Positions 27,956-35,282 of a stretch of DNA of 64,000 bases are shown in pieces. The DNA is from Halalkalibacter urbisdiaboli. GTDB lineage: Bacteria > Bacillota > Bacilli > Bacillales > Bacillaceae_D. The stretch lies in the NCBI RefSeq assembly GCF_002156385.1, contig NZ_MVJM01000002.1, positions 62,001 through 126,000 of the forward strand. The letters are read 5' to 3'. A program made the translations under genes and the position numbers. Within the stretch, counting starts at the first letter, position 1. The number at the start of each line of letters is the position of its first letter. The notes beneath the pieces are model-generated. The model did no database searches, was not told the DNA's origin, and saw only the letters and a program-made list of their open reading frames with translations.

Positions 27956-29335
27956 TTATTGACTAGCTTTTGCTTTGTTCGCTTTTTCAATAGAATTGTC
28001 TAGCAATCTTTGAAGCTCAGGTTTTACTTCATGTACATATTCTTCAGCTGTTTTTCTACCTTCATAAACATCAACTACTGTTTGAGCGAAATAGTCAAAC
28101 CACTCTCTATCATACGTTAACTCATGTGGTAAAGGCTGTGACTGATGTTTGATAACATTTAAGAAAACTTCTTTGCTTTCAGGTTTAAAATCTGCCTCTA
28201 AATACTCTGTTTCAGCCATATCTACTAAGTTAGGAACTTGTGCACCACGGTTCATAAGATTACGTTGCGCATCCTCATCAACTGTTAAGTAAGCGGCTAA
28301 ATCAAACGCTTCTTGAGGATGTTTAGTTGTTGCAGAAACAGCAAATCCTAAAGAACCTAACCATGTACGTGACTCACCAGTATTAGGACTTGCAGGCCAA
28401 GGCATTAAGTCATAGTCAAAGTCTAACTCCCAGAATGCTGCTTGATCCCAAGGTCCCATCGGGAACATTGCCGTTGTACCGTTTAACCATCTTTGGTAAC
28501 TGTTTGTTGATTGCTCTTGTTCTTGAGAAGGTACGACGTTGTGTACTAAACGTAAATCAGCAACATATTGTAATGCTTCGATAAATTCAGGCTCATCAAT
28601 AATAATTTCAGTTGCATCTTCATTTAACCAATGACCGCCATTAGAGTATACTGCTGGCTCTAACCACCAGAAACCTGCACCAAACTGCTCAATTTCTTTG
28701 TTGTTGAATCCAGCATCATTTGGTGTATTACCAGCATTATCAACTGTCAACTGCTTTGCTACTTCAGTAAATTCATCCCACGTGTAAGGGTCTGTACTAC
28801 TTGGATATTCAAGTCCAGCAGCATCAAACAAGTCTTTGTTATACGCATACGCAAACGGACCTACATCTTTTGGAAGAGCATAAATACGCTCATCAACCGT
28901 ATATCTTGAAATTCCACTTTCCCACATATTATCTAAATCTAATACAGATGATTCATTAGCTAAATCTGTAATATCAAGAACTCTTCCTGTATCAACATAG
29001 AAATTTGTATCTCCAGCACCTAAATAGAAGATATCAGGTGTTCTGTTACCTGCCATTAATGTTTGAAGTCTGGTACTGTAATCATCACCAGGTGTTACAA
29101 CAAAATCAACTTCGACATGAGGATTTTCAGCTTCGAAATCTGCAATAATTGTTTTATAGATTTCTTCCTCATGTGGCTGTGCCCAAATATTCACTGATAA
29201 CTTAACTTTTTCTGGTGAATCTGAATCTGAACCGGACTCAGAGCCATTTGAGTTATTATTTGATGAACAACCCATTAAAGAAATACTGATAACTAACAAC
29301 AATACTAAACTTGTAAACCACTTTTTCTTTGTCAT
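27956..29335 (-). CDS. Sugar-binding lipoprotein of ABC transporter (AraN-like)
   Basis: A 459-residue extracellular solute-binding protein of family 1 type. Lipoprotein signal: WFTSLVLLLVISISLMGC (lipid-modified Cys23), then a Ser/Asn/Gly-rich linker. The mature domain starts KVKLSVNIWAQPHEEEIYKT, with LQTLMAGNRTPDIFYLGAGD, YALPKDVGPFAYAYNKDLFD and WLGSLGFAVSATTKHPQEAF typical of CUT1 receptors. The length and the GH43 context suggest arabinan-derived oligosaccharides as ligand. Second gene of the operon, 55 bp after the first GH43 gene. Confidence 0.88.
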   Translation of the reverse strand: MTKKKWFTSLVLLLVISISLMGCSSNNNSNGSESGSDSDSPEKVKLSVNIWAQPHEEEIYKTIIADFEAENPHVEVDFVVTPGDDYSTRLQTLMAGNRTPDIFYLGAGDTNFYVDTGRVLDITDLANESSVLDLDNMWESGISRYTVDERIYALPKDVGPFAYAYNKDLFDAAGLEYPSSTDPYTWDEFTEVAKQLTVDNAGNTPNDAGFNNKEIEQFGAGFWWLEPAVYSNGGHWLNEDATEIIIDEPEFIEALQYVADLRLVHNVVPSQEQEQSTNSYQRWLNGTTAMFPMGPWDQAAFWELDFDYDLMPWPASPNTGESRTWLGSLGFAVSATTKHPQEAFDLAAYLTVDEDAQRNLMNRGAQVPNLVDMAETEYLEADFKPESKEVFLNVIKHQSQPLPHELTYDREWFDYFAQTVVDVYEGRKTAEEYVHEVKPELQRLLDNSIEKANKAKASQ

Positions 29336-29390
29336 TGTTTAAACACTCCCTTTTCTACATCGTAAATGTTTTTATAATAGAGAAATAATC

Positions 29391-30728
29391 TCATATTAAC
29401 TTTTTTCCAATTAAACAAGTACCCGTACTATCCATCCCAGTAAAGACGATTGTTTTCTGCTCATTCTTCCAATCCCAAGCCTCTAAAAACTTTAACTCGA
29501 TCGTTTCGCCTGTCTCCGTTTCTGAAAGGTGAACGGTTATATCTCCTGTTTTCTCCCATTGATAAGTTTTATCAAGCATGTTAAGTTTTGAATCTTCATA
29601 GATTTCGATAATGAAAGAATGGTTCATCCCATCCTTTTCTCTTATAAACTTAACCGTATCCCATTTTCCAATCATTTCACTTTTATCAATTTTCTTAATT
29701 TCTTCCCCTGCATAACGTTGAGGTGAAATAAGCGGCCATCCAGTTTCAGTCCATAACATTTGGCGAATCTGCATACAAAACAAATCTTTCTTATCAGGAA
29801 TTCTTGCATGGTGACAAATATAGTATTGGCCCTCGTCTTCTAAAATGGAGTTGTGCCCCGGTGCCATCCAACCGTCACCGTCCTGAAATTGATACCCAGC
29901 CAATAATTTCGTACCGATTTCATCAGAAGGTCTATATTGATCATCGCTCAAGTCTTTTCCGTTGTAATCTAAAAATGGTCCGGTAATTTCTTTTGAGCGC
30001 CCAACACGAACATTGTAATTAGAGAATAAAGAGTCATACGATACGAATAAATAATAGTAATCGTATTCAGGGTGATAAATCATATAAGGTCCTTCTACCG
30101 CCCCTTCTTTCGTTTCATTCTCTCGTTTCGCAATACAAATCCCCTCATCATTCGGTTCGGCTAATTTCCCTGTCGTTTTATCTAGCTTTACAGCATAGAT
30201 TCCTCCAAAAAAAGAACCGTAAATCATATATGGCGTGCCGTTTTTATCGGTAATTAAATTTGGATCAATTCCATTTGGTTTATTTTTCTTTGATGTTTTC
30301 AACACTTCTCCTCGGTCATGCCAAGGGCCATTGATAGAAGAACTAGTTGCGACACCAATAAATGACTGATTGGTACCAAATTGCGAGGCGCAATAATATA
30401 GAAAGTAAGTACCATTCCACTTCACCACTTCTGGCGCCCAAAGGCCTTTTGCTTGTGTCCATTCGAAAGCATCTTTCGGAACACCTTCTAAGGCATGTCC
30501 AACCCATTCCCAATCGATTAAATTCGATGACTTACGAATTTGAGCACCAGCTCCTATTTTACAATTCGTTGAACTTGTTTTTGTATCTGTTGAGAACACA
30601 TAATAAGTATCACCGTCTTTAAAAATAGATGGATCATGAGCATTATAAATGGACCATTCTTGTGGGTTGTCATTTAGTGCACGTTCCACTTCACTTAAAT
30701 AATTAGGAGGCTTAACCGGCCCTCTCAT
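29391..30728 (-). CDS. Cytoplasmic GH43 arabinanase-type enzyme, first gene of the operon
   Basis: A 445-residue GH43 enzyme without signal peptide. Motifs: YNAHDPSIFKDGDTYYVFST (base Asp), NGIDPNLITDKNGTPYMIYG (modulator Asp), AVEGPYMIYHPEYDYYYLF (acid Glu) and APGHNSILEDEGQYY (His). A C-terminal beta domain matches that of the membrane-anchored paralogue, so the two arose by duplication and now act on either side of the membrane. It probably shortens imported arabino-oligosaccharides. SD is in AAGGAGGGGAATTA before the ATG. Confidence 0.85.
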   Translation of the reverse strand: MRGPVKPPNYLSEVERALNDNPQEWSIYNAHDPSIFKDGDTYYVFSTDTKTSSTNCKIGAGAQIRKSSNLIDWEWVGHALEGVPKDAFEWTQAKGLWAPEVVKWNGTYFLYYCASQFGTNQSFIGVATSSSINGPWHDRGEVLKTSKKNKPNGIDPNLITDKNGTPYMIYGSFFGGIYAVKLDKTTGKLAEPNDEGICIAKRENETKEGAVEGPYMIYHPEYDYYYLFVSYDSLFSNYNVRVGRSKEITGPFLDYNGKDLSDDQYRPSDEIGTKLLAGYQFQDGDGWMAPGHNSILEDEGQYYICHHARIPDKKDLFCMQIRQMLWTETGWPLISPQRYAGEEIKKIDKSEMIGKWDTVKFIREKDGMNHSFIIEIYEDSKLNMLDKTYQWEKTGDITVHLSETETGETIELKFLEAWDWKNEQKTIVFTGMDSTGTCLIGKKLI

Positions 30729-30780
30729 TTAATTCCCCTCCTTAAACAAAATGATGTAAAATTTATAATTCAGCTACTTG

Positions 30781-30802
30781 ATTAACTAATTTGTTAACTG
30801 AA
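30781..30802 (-). promoter_or_regulatory. Tandem AGTTAA-type repeat downstream of the arabinan promoter
   Basis: On the minus strand AGTTAAC and AGTTAAT recur 11 bp apart (about one helical turn), just downstream of the predicted transcription start. They could be an operator, but they do not match the AraR box. No regulator gene is in the locus. Confidence 0.25.
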
Positions 30803-30810
30803 TTACATTT

Positions 30811-30840
30811 ATTATAAATTTTTATTGTATGCGCTGTCAA
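30811..30840 (-). promoter_or_regulatory. Sigma-A promoter with overlapping cre (CcpA) site
   Basis: Minus strand: -35 TTGACA (30835-30840), 18-bp spacer, -10 TATAAT (30811-30816), both perfect. TGACAGCGCATACA (30826-30839) fits the cre consensus TGWNANCGNTNWCA with one mismatch and overlaps the -35, a repressing position. It drives the GH43-ABC-GH43 operon, so glucose repression is expected. Confidence 0.75.
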
Positions 30841-31091
30841 CGATTTTATCGATCTTTTAATTTTATTATGAAAATAATTTCTCTGTTATCTCATCCCATC
30901 CCAAATATAAAAAGTACTAATATAGCACTAAATACAAGGATAACACTCCTTCTCATAATGATGATTAGGATCAAATAAACTTTATTGTAATATTATGTAA
31001 TAGAGATAACAGAAAATATATAGCTGTTTTTTTAATGAAAGTAATATTATAATACAATTAACATTTAAGTTAATTAGTAAGGGGGAGTATG

Positions 31092-32822
31092 ATGAGAATA
31101 GTTAGTATTCGGTGGAAAAATATGAAGCTTGGTTGGAAGTATGGTTTAGCATTTTTATTAACATTAATGCTGTTTGTCACCTCTACGACCTATATTGTCT
31201 TTCAACTGCAATTTACCGAAGATGAAATCGAAAGCCTAAATAAAAATGCAGATCGTTCAATTATTCTTTCTGATTTAATTTTTCTTTATCAACAAAAACT
31301 GACTCATATCTACAGCTATTTGCAAACAACAGATATAGATGGTCGCCAGGAGCTTATTCGCTTCAAGTATTATGAAGAAGGAAATGAAAAGATTGATGAT
31401 TTGCTGTCGGAAATTGAATCATCCTTGTCTTCCACAGAAATGAAAGATTTATATCAACTAGTGATCACGAATGCCGAAAACTTAAATGATGTTTACTATA
31501 ATGACATTGCATCAGATAAATGGGTCGGCAACCCTACTTATAAAGATCAAGCAAAAGATAAAGCCGATCGATTGAATTTTAATATTAATTTTGCCCTTAG
31601 TGAATTAAAGCTCCTACTAGACAGTGAGAGACACTCGTCAAAACAAGAAGCATCAGATCAAATATCGAATACAAAGCTCCTGTTAATTTATTCAATTTTG
31701 TTTTCATTAATAGTGGGGACAAGTATTTTATTCATTATAAATAAGTTAATAAATAAAGATTTAAAGAAAATTCTCTTGTTTAGTGAAAAAATGACACAAG
31801 GAAATATCTCAGTTGAAGATATAAATTTGCGAGGGAAAGATGAATTTGGACAAATTGGTATAGCTTTAAACAAATTGAAAGCGAGTCTTCATTCTATTAT
31901 TAATAATCTTTCAGATGTTACTCGGAGTGTCAGTACTCAAAGTGACGTTTTAGAGCGTTCGTCTAATTTACTTAGTTCTGAAAGCCTACATATTACTCAA
32001 TTTACAAAACAGCTCTTGTCTGTTTCAGAGAAACAATCATCTGCTACATTAGATATTGCGGATAACACAACAACTTTTATGAAAGAGCTTACTATGATTG
32101 AAACTTCGGGTACAGAAATTGCGCAATCTGCAGAAAAAATGCTTACATTATCGACAGCTGGTAATGATATGATGAATTCCTCCGTAAGTAAAATGACGAA
32201 TATTCATTCTACACTTACAGATGCACGAAGCAAGATTACTTACCTGAATGATAAATCAAAAGAAGTAAACATAATTGTAGAAGTAATCAAGAGTATCTCA
32301 GAAAAAACAAATCTATTAGCATTAAATGCTTCAATTGAAGCTGCAAGAGCAGGAGATATAGGAAAGGGATTTGCAGTTGTTGCACAGGAAATTAGAAAGC
32401 TATCGCAAGAGGTAGAAACATCGATTTCTAAAATTACCGATATCACACTAAACATTCAAAGTGAAACGGGTGTCGTTAATTCAGCCTTATTAGAAGCCTT
32501 TAAAGAAACTGAAGAAGGCATTTCCATTATTAAAGAAACTGGTCATAATTTTAATGAAATTCAAAAAAATATTATTTCTACCGTGAAAGAAATCAGAGAA
32601 ATATCAAGCAAAATATCGACGATGTCAGACGGAAGTAAACAAATTGAAGAAACACTTATACACTTCACTGCTAGTACTGAGGAAACAACTTCAAATATGG
32701 AAGTCGTAAATCAATCTGTTGATAAACAAAATCAATCGATCACGGAGATTGAACAAAATACTAAGGCGTTAAATTCAGCTAGTGAGAAATTAAATCATTT
32801 AATTAAGCAGTTCCAAATATAA
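31092..32822 (+). CDS. Methyl-accepting chemotaxis protein
   Basis: A 576-residue transmembrane chemoreceptor. TM1 ([20 protein letters not shown]), an extracytoplasmic helical sensor of about 155 residues (31-195), TM2 ([20 protein letters not shown]), a HAMP linker (about 215-270) and a long signalling coiled coil with the hairpin tip [20 protein letters not shown]. It has no C-terminal CheR tether. SD GGGGGAG is better spaced for the second of two adjacent ATGs (31092). It is divergent from the arabinan operon with a shared 360-bp gap, so sensing of plant-polysaccharide products is possible but not shown. The gap also holds TATAAT at 31048. Confidence 0.9.
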   Translation: MRIVSIRWKNMKLGWKYGLAFLLTLMLFVTSTTYIVFQLQFTEDEIESLNKNADRSIILSDLIFLYQQKLTHIYSYLQTTDIDGRQELIRFKYYEEGNEKIDDLLSEIESSLSSTEMKDLYQLVITNAENLNDVYYNDIASDKWVGNPTYKDQAKDKADRLNFNINFALSELKLLLDSERHSSKQEASDQISNTKLLLIYSILFSLIVGTSILFIINKLINKDLKKILLFSEKMTQGNISVEDINLRGKDEFGQIGIALNKLKASLHSIINNLSDVTRSVSTQSDVLERSSNLLSSESLHITQFTKQLLSVSEKQSSATLDIADNTTTFMKELTMIETSGTEIAQSAEKMLTLSTAGNDMMNSSVSKMTNIHSTLTDARSKITYLNDKSKEVNIIVEVIKSISEKTNLLALNASIEAARAGDIGKGFAVVAQEIRKLSQEVETSISKITDITLNIQSETGVVNSALLEAFKETEEGISIIKETGHNFNEIQKNIISTVKEIREISSKISTMSDGSKQIEETLIHFTASTEETTSNMEVVNQSVDKQNQSITEIEQNTKALNSASEKLNHLIKQFQI

Positions 32823-32833
32823 ATACCCCCTTT

Positions 32834-33032
32834 GAGGGCACTGAAAAAGATAAAAACCCAAGGGCACTGAAAAACTACTTCTTGTAACTCAAAGAAGAAG
32901 TAATGGCTCCACACGTTGGGCGCCCTGCTATGAGAAAACCACTCATAGCAGGGCTTTCAAAACCAGGCAACGGCTCCACACATTACTTAAAGGGTACTGA
33001 AAAAGGGAAACCCATCCTTTTTCAGTACCCTC
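32834..33032 (+). repeat. Structured intergenic repeat, copy C (subfamily 2, full length)
   Basis: Starts with GAGGGCACTGAAAAA (and an extra direct copy of GGGCACTGAAAAA at about 32849). Internal hairpin CCCTGCTATGAG (32923-32934) / CTCATAGCAGGG (32942-32953); terminal hairpin AGGGTACTGAAAAAGG / CCTTTTTCAGTACCCT (32991-33031), where a change of GCACT to GTACT is matched on the other arm. It fills much of the 439-bp gap between the chemoreceptor and the SleB-like gene; the remainder shows nothing clear. Confidence 0.85.
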
Positions 33033-33261
33033 ACAAAATAGAGTTTTTTTTATTTACAAACCAATTCCCCGCTCACCTCATACATAACAGCGTTCCCGCC
33101 TACTTTTTTGAGATTTATACACAGTCTTGTTACATAAATGTAAAATAGACTCTTCAACCGCAACATGAAGGGATCCATCCTCTCACTGGAAAATTCTTTA
33201 TAAAGATCATTTGTGCTCCTTCTGGTAGTTTAGTAGATATCAACTAGTTTAGGAGGCTAAC

Positions 33262-33855
33262 ATGAAACAAACATTAATGATTTTTTCACTACTTTTAACC
33301 TTTGCCTTTTTTGGGGCTACCGAACAAGTAAAAGCGAATACAACTACCCATGTTGTGAAGCAGGGAGATACATTTTATAAATTAAGTAATCAATATAATC
33401 AACCAATCGCTGCAATTAAGCGTATAAATAATCGCACATCGAATGCTATATATGTTGGAGAGAGATTAACCATTCCGGCTGCTGTTTCAAATGCAGAAAA
33501 GGACTTGTTAGCAAGACTAGTTCACGCCGAGGCAAAAGGCGAACCTTATGCTGGTAAAGTTGCTGTAGCTACGGTCGTCTTAAACCGAGTCGATAGCAAG
33601 CTATTCCCTAACAGTGTAAAAGGGGTTATTAACGAAGTGAGTCCATCTGGACATTATGCCTTTACGCCAATTAAAAACGGTGCAATTAACAATCCAGCTA
33701 ATGCAGAAGCACACAGAGCTGTAAAAGAAGCGTTAAATTACCGCGGATTAGGTAGCGGTTCACTATACTTCTATAATCCTAGAACCTCAACTAGCAAGTG
33801 GGTTGCAAGTCGCCCTCAAACAGTCATTATTGGAAACCATGTTTTTGCTAGATAG
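33262..33855 (+). CDS. LysM plus SleB/CwlJ-type cell wall hydrolase
   Basis: A 197-residue exported protein. Signal peptide (LMIFSLLLTFAFFGATEQVKA), one LysM peptidoglycan-binding repeat (HVVKQGDTFYKLSNQYNQ to GERLTIPA, about residues 30-73) and a Hydrolase_2 domain with the SleB/CwlJ hallmark LLARLVHAEAKGEPYAGKVA, whose Glu is the presumed catalytic residue, then ATVVLNRVDS and GSLYFYNP. Such enzymes are amidases or lytic transglycosylases that open cortex or wall peptidoglycan; the closest type is B. subtilis YkvT/SleB. SD AGGAGG stands 6 nt from ATG. Confidence 0.9.
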   Translation: MKQTLMIFSLLLTFAFFGATEQVKANTTTHVVKQGDTFYKLSNQYNQPIAAIKRINNRTSNAIYVGERLTIPAAVSNAEKDLLARLVHAEAKGEPYAGKVAVATVVLNRVDSKLFPNSVKGVINEVSPSGHYAFTPIKNGAINNPANAEAHRAVKEALNYRGLGSGSLYFYNPRTSTSKWVASRPQTVIIGNHVFAR

Positions 33856-33890
33856 GTTGAGACTTTAGGATTAATTGAAGCAAATTATTT

Positions 33891-33928
33891 AGGGATGAAT
33901 ATCGGGGACTCTCCCCTATTCATCCCTT
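33891..33928. terminator. Bidirectional terminator
   Basis: AGGGATGAATA(tc)GGGGA pairs with TCCCCTATTCATCCCT around a CTC loop, between the convergent cell-wall hydrolase and acetyltransferase genes. Confidence 0.8.
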
Positions 33929-33931
33929 TAT

Positions 33932-34426
33932 TTATACAAACAAAACAAAATGCTCTTCATCAATGTATTCTCCATTCACTTTAAGGGCTCGTTCTTCTTT
34001 TGCAAATGTTTTAAACCCTAATGACTCGTACTTTCTTTTTGCACGTATGTTTTCCTTTGCTACAACTAGCTGAATCTGCTCAATCCCTTCAAGCTTTGCA
34101 AATTCTATTGCTTTATGTAATAATGAGTTCCCGACACCTATTCTTCTACATTCAGGTACTACATAGAAGCTTGTAAATGATGCTTTATGCTTCATTTTCG
34201 CTAAATGTGATTGGACGATGCCAAGGATCCCAATTAATTGATTTCTTTCCGAAAAGGCTCCTACATAACCGATACTTTTACTAAGTAAGCTAGTAAAATA
34301 AGCTATCGACTCGTTTTTCTCTTCATGATAGCTAGCAGCAAATGCCTTGGGAAGCTCATGTAATGCTTGAAGCCGCAAACGTCGAAACATCTCCACATCT
34401 TTGACTGTCAACAATCGAATTTCCAT
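33932..34426 (-). CDS. GNAT family N-acetyltransferase
   Basis: A 164-residue single-domain acetyltransferase. The acetyl-CoA loop is VVPECRRIGVGNSLLHKAIE (about residues 87-106), followed by IEQIQLVVAKENIRAKRKYE and LGFKTFAKEERALKVNGEY, the standard C-terminal GNAT strands. A strong SD in AAGGGGGGGAACG precedes the ATG. Acceptor substrate unknown. It is divergent from the next gene with about 125 bp between. Confidence 0.88.
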   Translation of the reverse strand: MEIRLLTVKDVEMFRRLRLQALHELPKAFAASYHEEKNESIAYFTSLLSKSIGYVGAFSERNQLIGILGIVQSHLAKMKHKASFTSFYVVPECRRIGVGNSLLHKAIEFAKLEGIEQIQLVVAKENIRAKRKYESLGFKTFAKEERALKVNGEYIDEEHFVLFV

Positions 34427-34490
34427 CGTTCCCCCCCTTCTACTGGCTATACTTTATTCTTCCATTTTCAAAAAAAATCATGCTTCTCTT

Positions 34491-34519
34491 TCGCCATTCT
34501 TGCGATTCCTGTATATAAT
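34491..34519 (+). promoter_or_regulatory. Sigma-A promoter upstream of the 219-residue unknown protein
   Basis: -35 TCGCCA (34491-34496), 17-bp spacer, -10 TATAAT (34514-34519), about 25 bp before the start codon. Confidence 0.5.
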
Positions 34520-34550
34520 GAGGAAAAGAGCGTAGAGGCGGTGTTGAAAA

Positions 34551-35210
34551 ATGAACCGTTTAAACCGAATGAGAAGGGTAACCTCCCTTCGAAGCAATCG
34601 CATTCGAACCGATTATGTTAATCGAATGGCCCAATCTCAAAACGTCGAAAAAATTGAACGTGTCGCTCGAATTACAGAAACAAAAACACCACTTCGTCAG
34701 CCTTCCGAGAATTATCTGCTATCCTACGACCATTTTTATAAGCAACGACAAGAACTAAAGTTAGAATTTAAAAGATTTTATTATCACGAACAAGCTTTTT
34801 TCAATGCAATCAAAACTCTAGATAAGGGTGATACCCACATTCTTTCTCATACGGATCAATTAATTGATAAATACAATAATGCTTTGTTAGCTGTTATTGA
34901 TTTTGATAAGATAGCTGGAACAGATCATTCCTCAGCTATTCGAGCCGTTTTTCAATCTTTTTCAGAAGCTTTTTCAAAAATTGGTGTCTTTGAAACCGAA
35001 GAAGGTCTTCTTAATTTGGATCCTCGTAGATTTATTGCCTTTTTGAAGGAATCAGAAGACTCAGTCCGGACCTTTATTACTACCTTTAAAAGAATGGTCC
35101 TTAAAGAGTATCGGTCATTTTTCGCCATACGCCTACCGGTTCAAAAAGGGAATCCTTATGAGCAACCGATATTTTCGATAAAAGGTCTTATTGTTGAAGA
35201 TATAGGTTAA
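34551..35210 (+). CDS. Hypothetical protein, 219 residues
   Basis: Not recognised. An Arg/Asn-rich N-terminus (MNRLNRMRRVTSLRSNRIRT) precedes a largely helical soluble body (about residues 55-190, with HEQAFFNAIKTLDKGD and SFSEAFSKIGVFETEEGLL). There is no signal peptide or membrane helix. The SD is weak (a GAGG about 12 nt upstream), so the start could be one of the following Met codons. Next gene is 72 bp downstream on the same strand without a terminator, so cotranscription with the DHH-CBS-nucleotidyltransferase fusion is likely. Confidence 0.7.
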   Translation: MNRLNRMRRVTSLRSNRIRTDYVNRMAQSQNVEKIERVARITETKTPLRQPSENYLLSYDHFYKQRQELKLEFKRFYYHEQAFFNAIKTLDKGDTHILSHTDQLIDKYNNALLAVIDFDKIAGTDHSSAIRAVFQSFSEAFSKIGVFETEEGLLNLDPRRFIAFLKESEDSVRTFITTFKRMVLKEYRSFFAIRLPVQKGNPYEQPIFSIKGLIVEDIG

Positions 35211-35282
35211 CATAATACTTCTACTACTAAGACATTATAAATGAGTTAATTTAAATAATTTTTAACGTTTGGAGAGTTTTTC

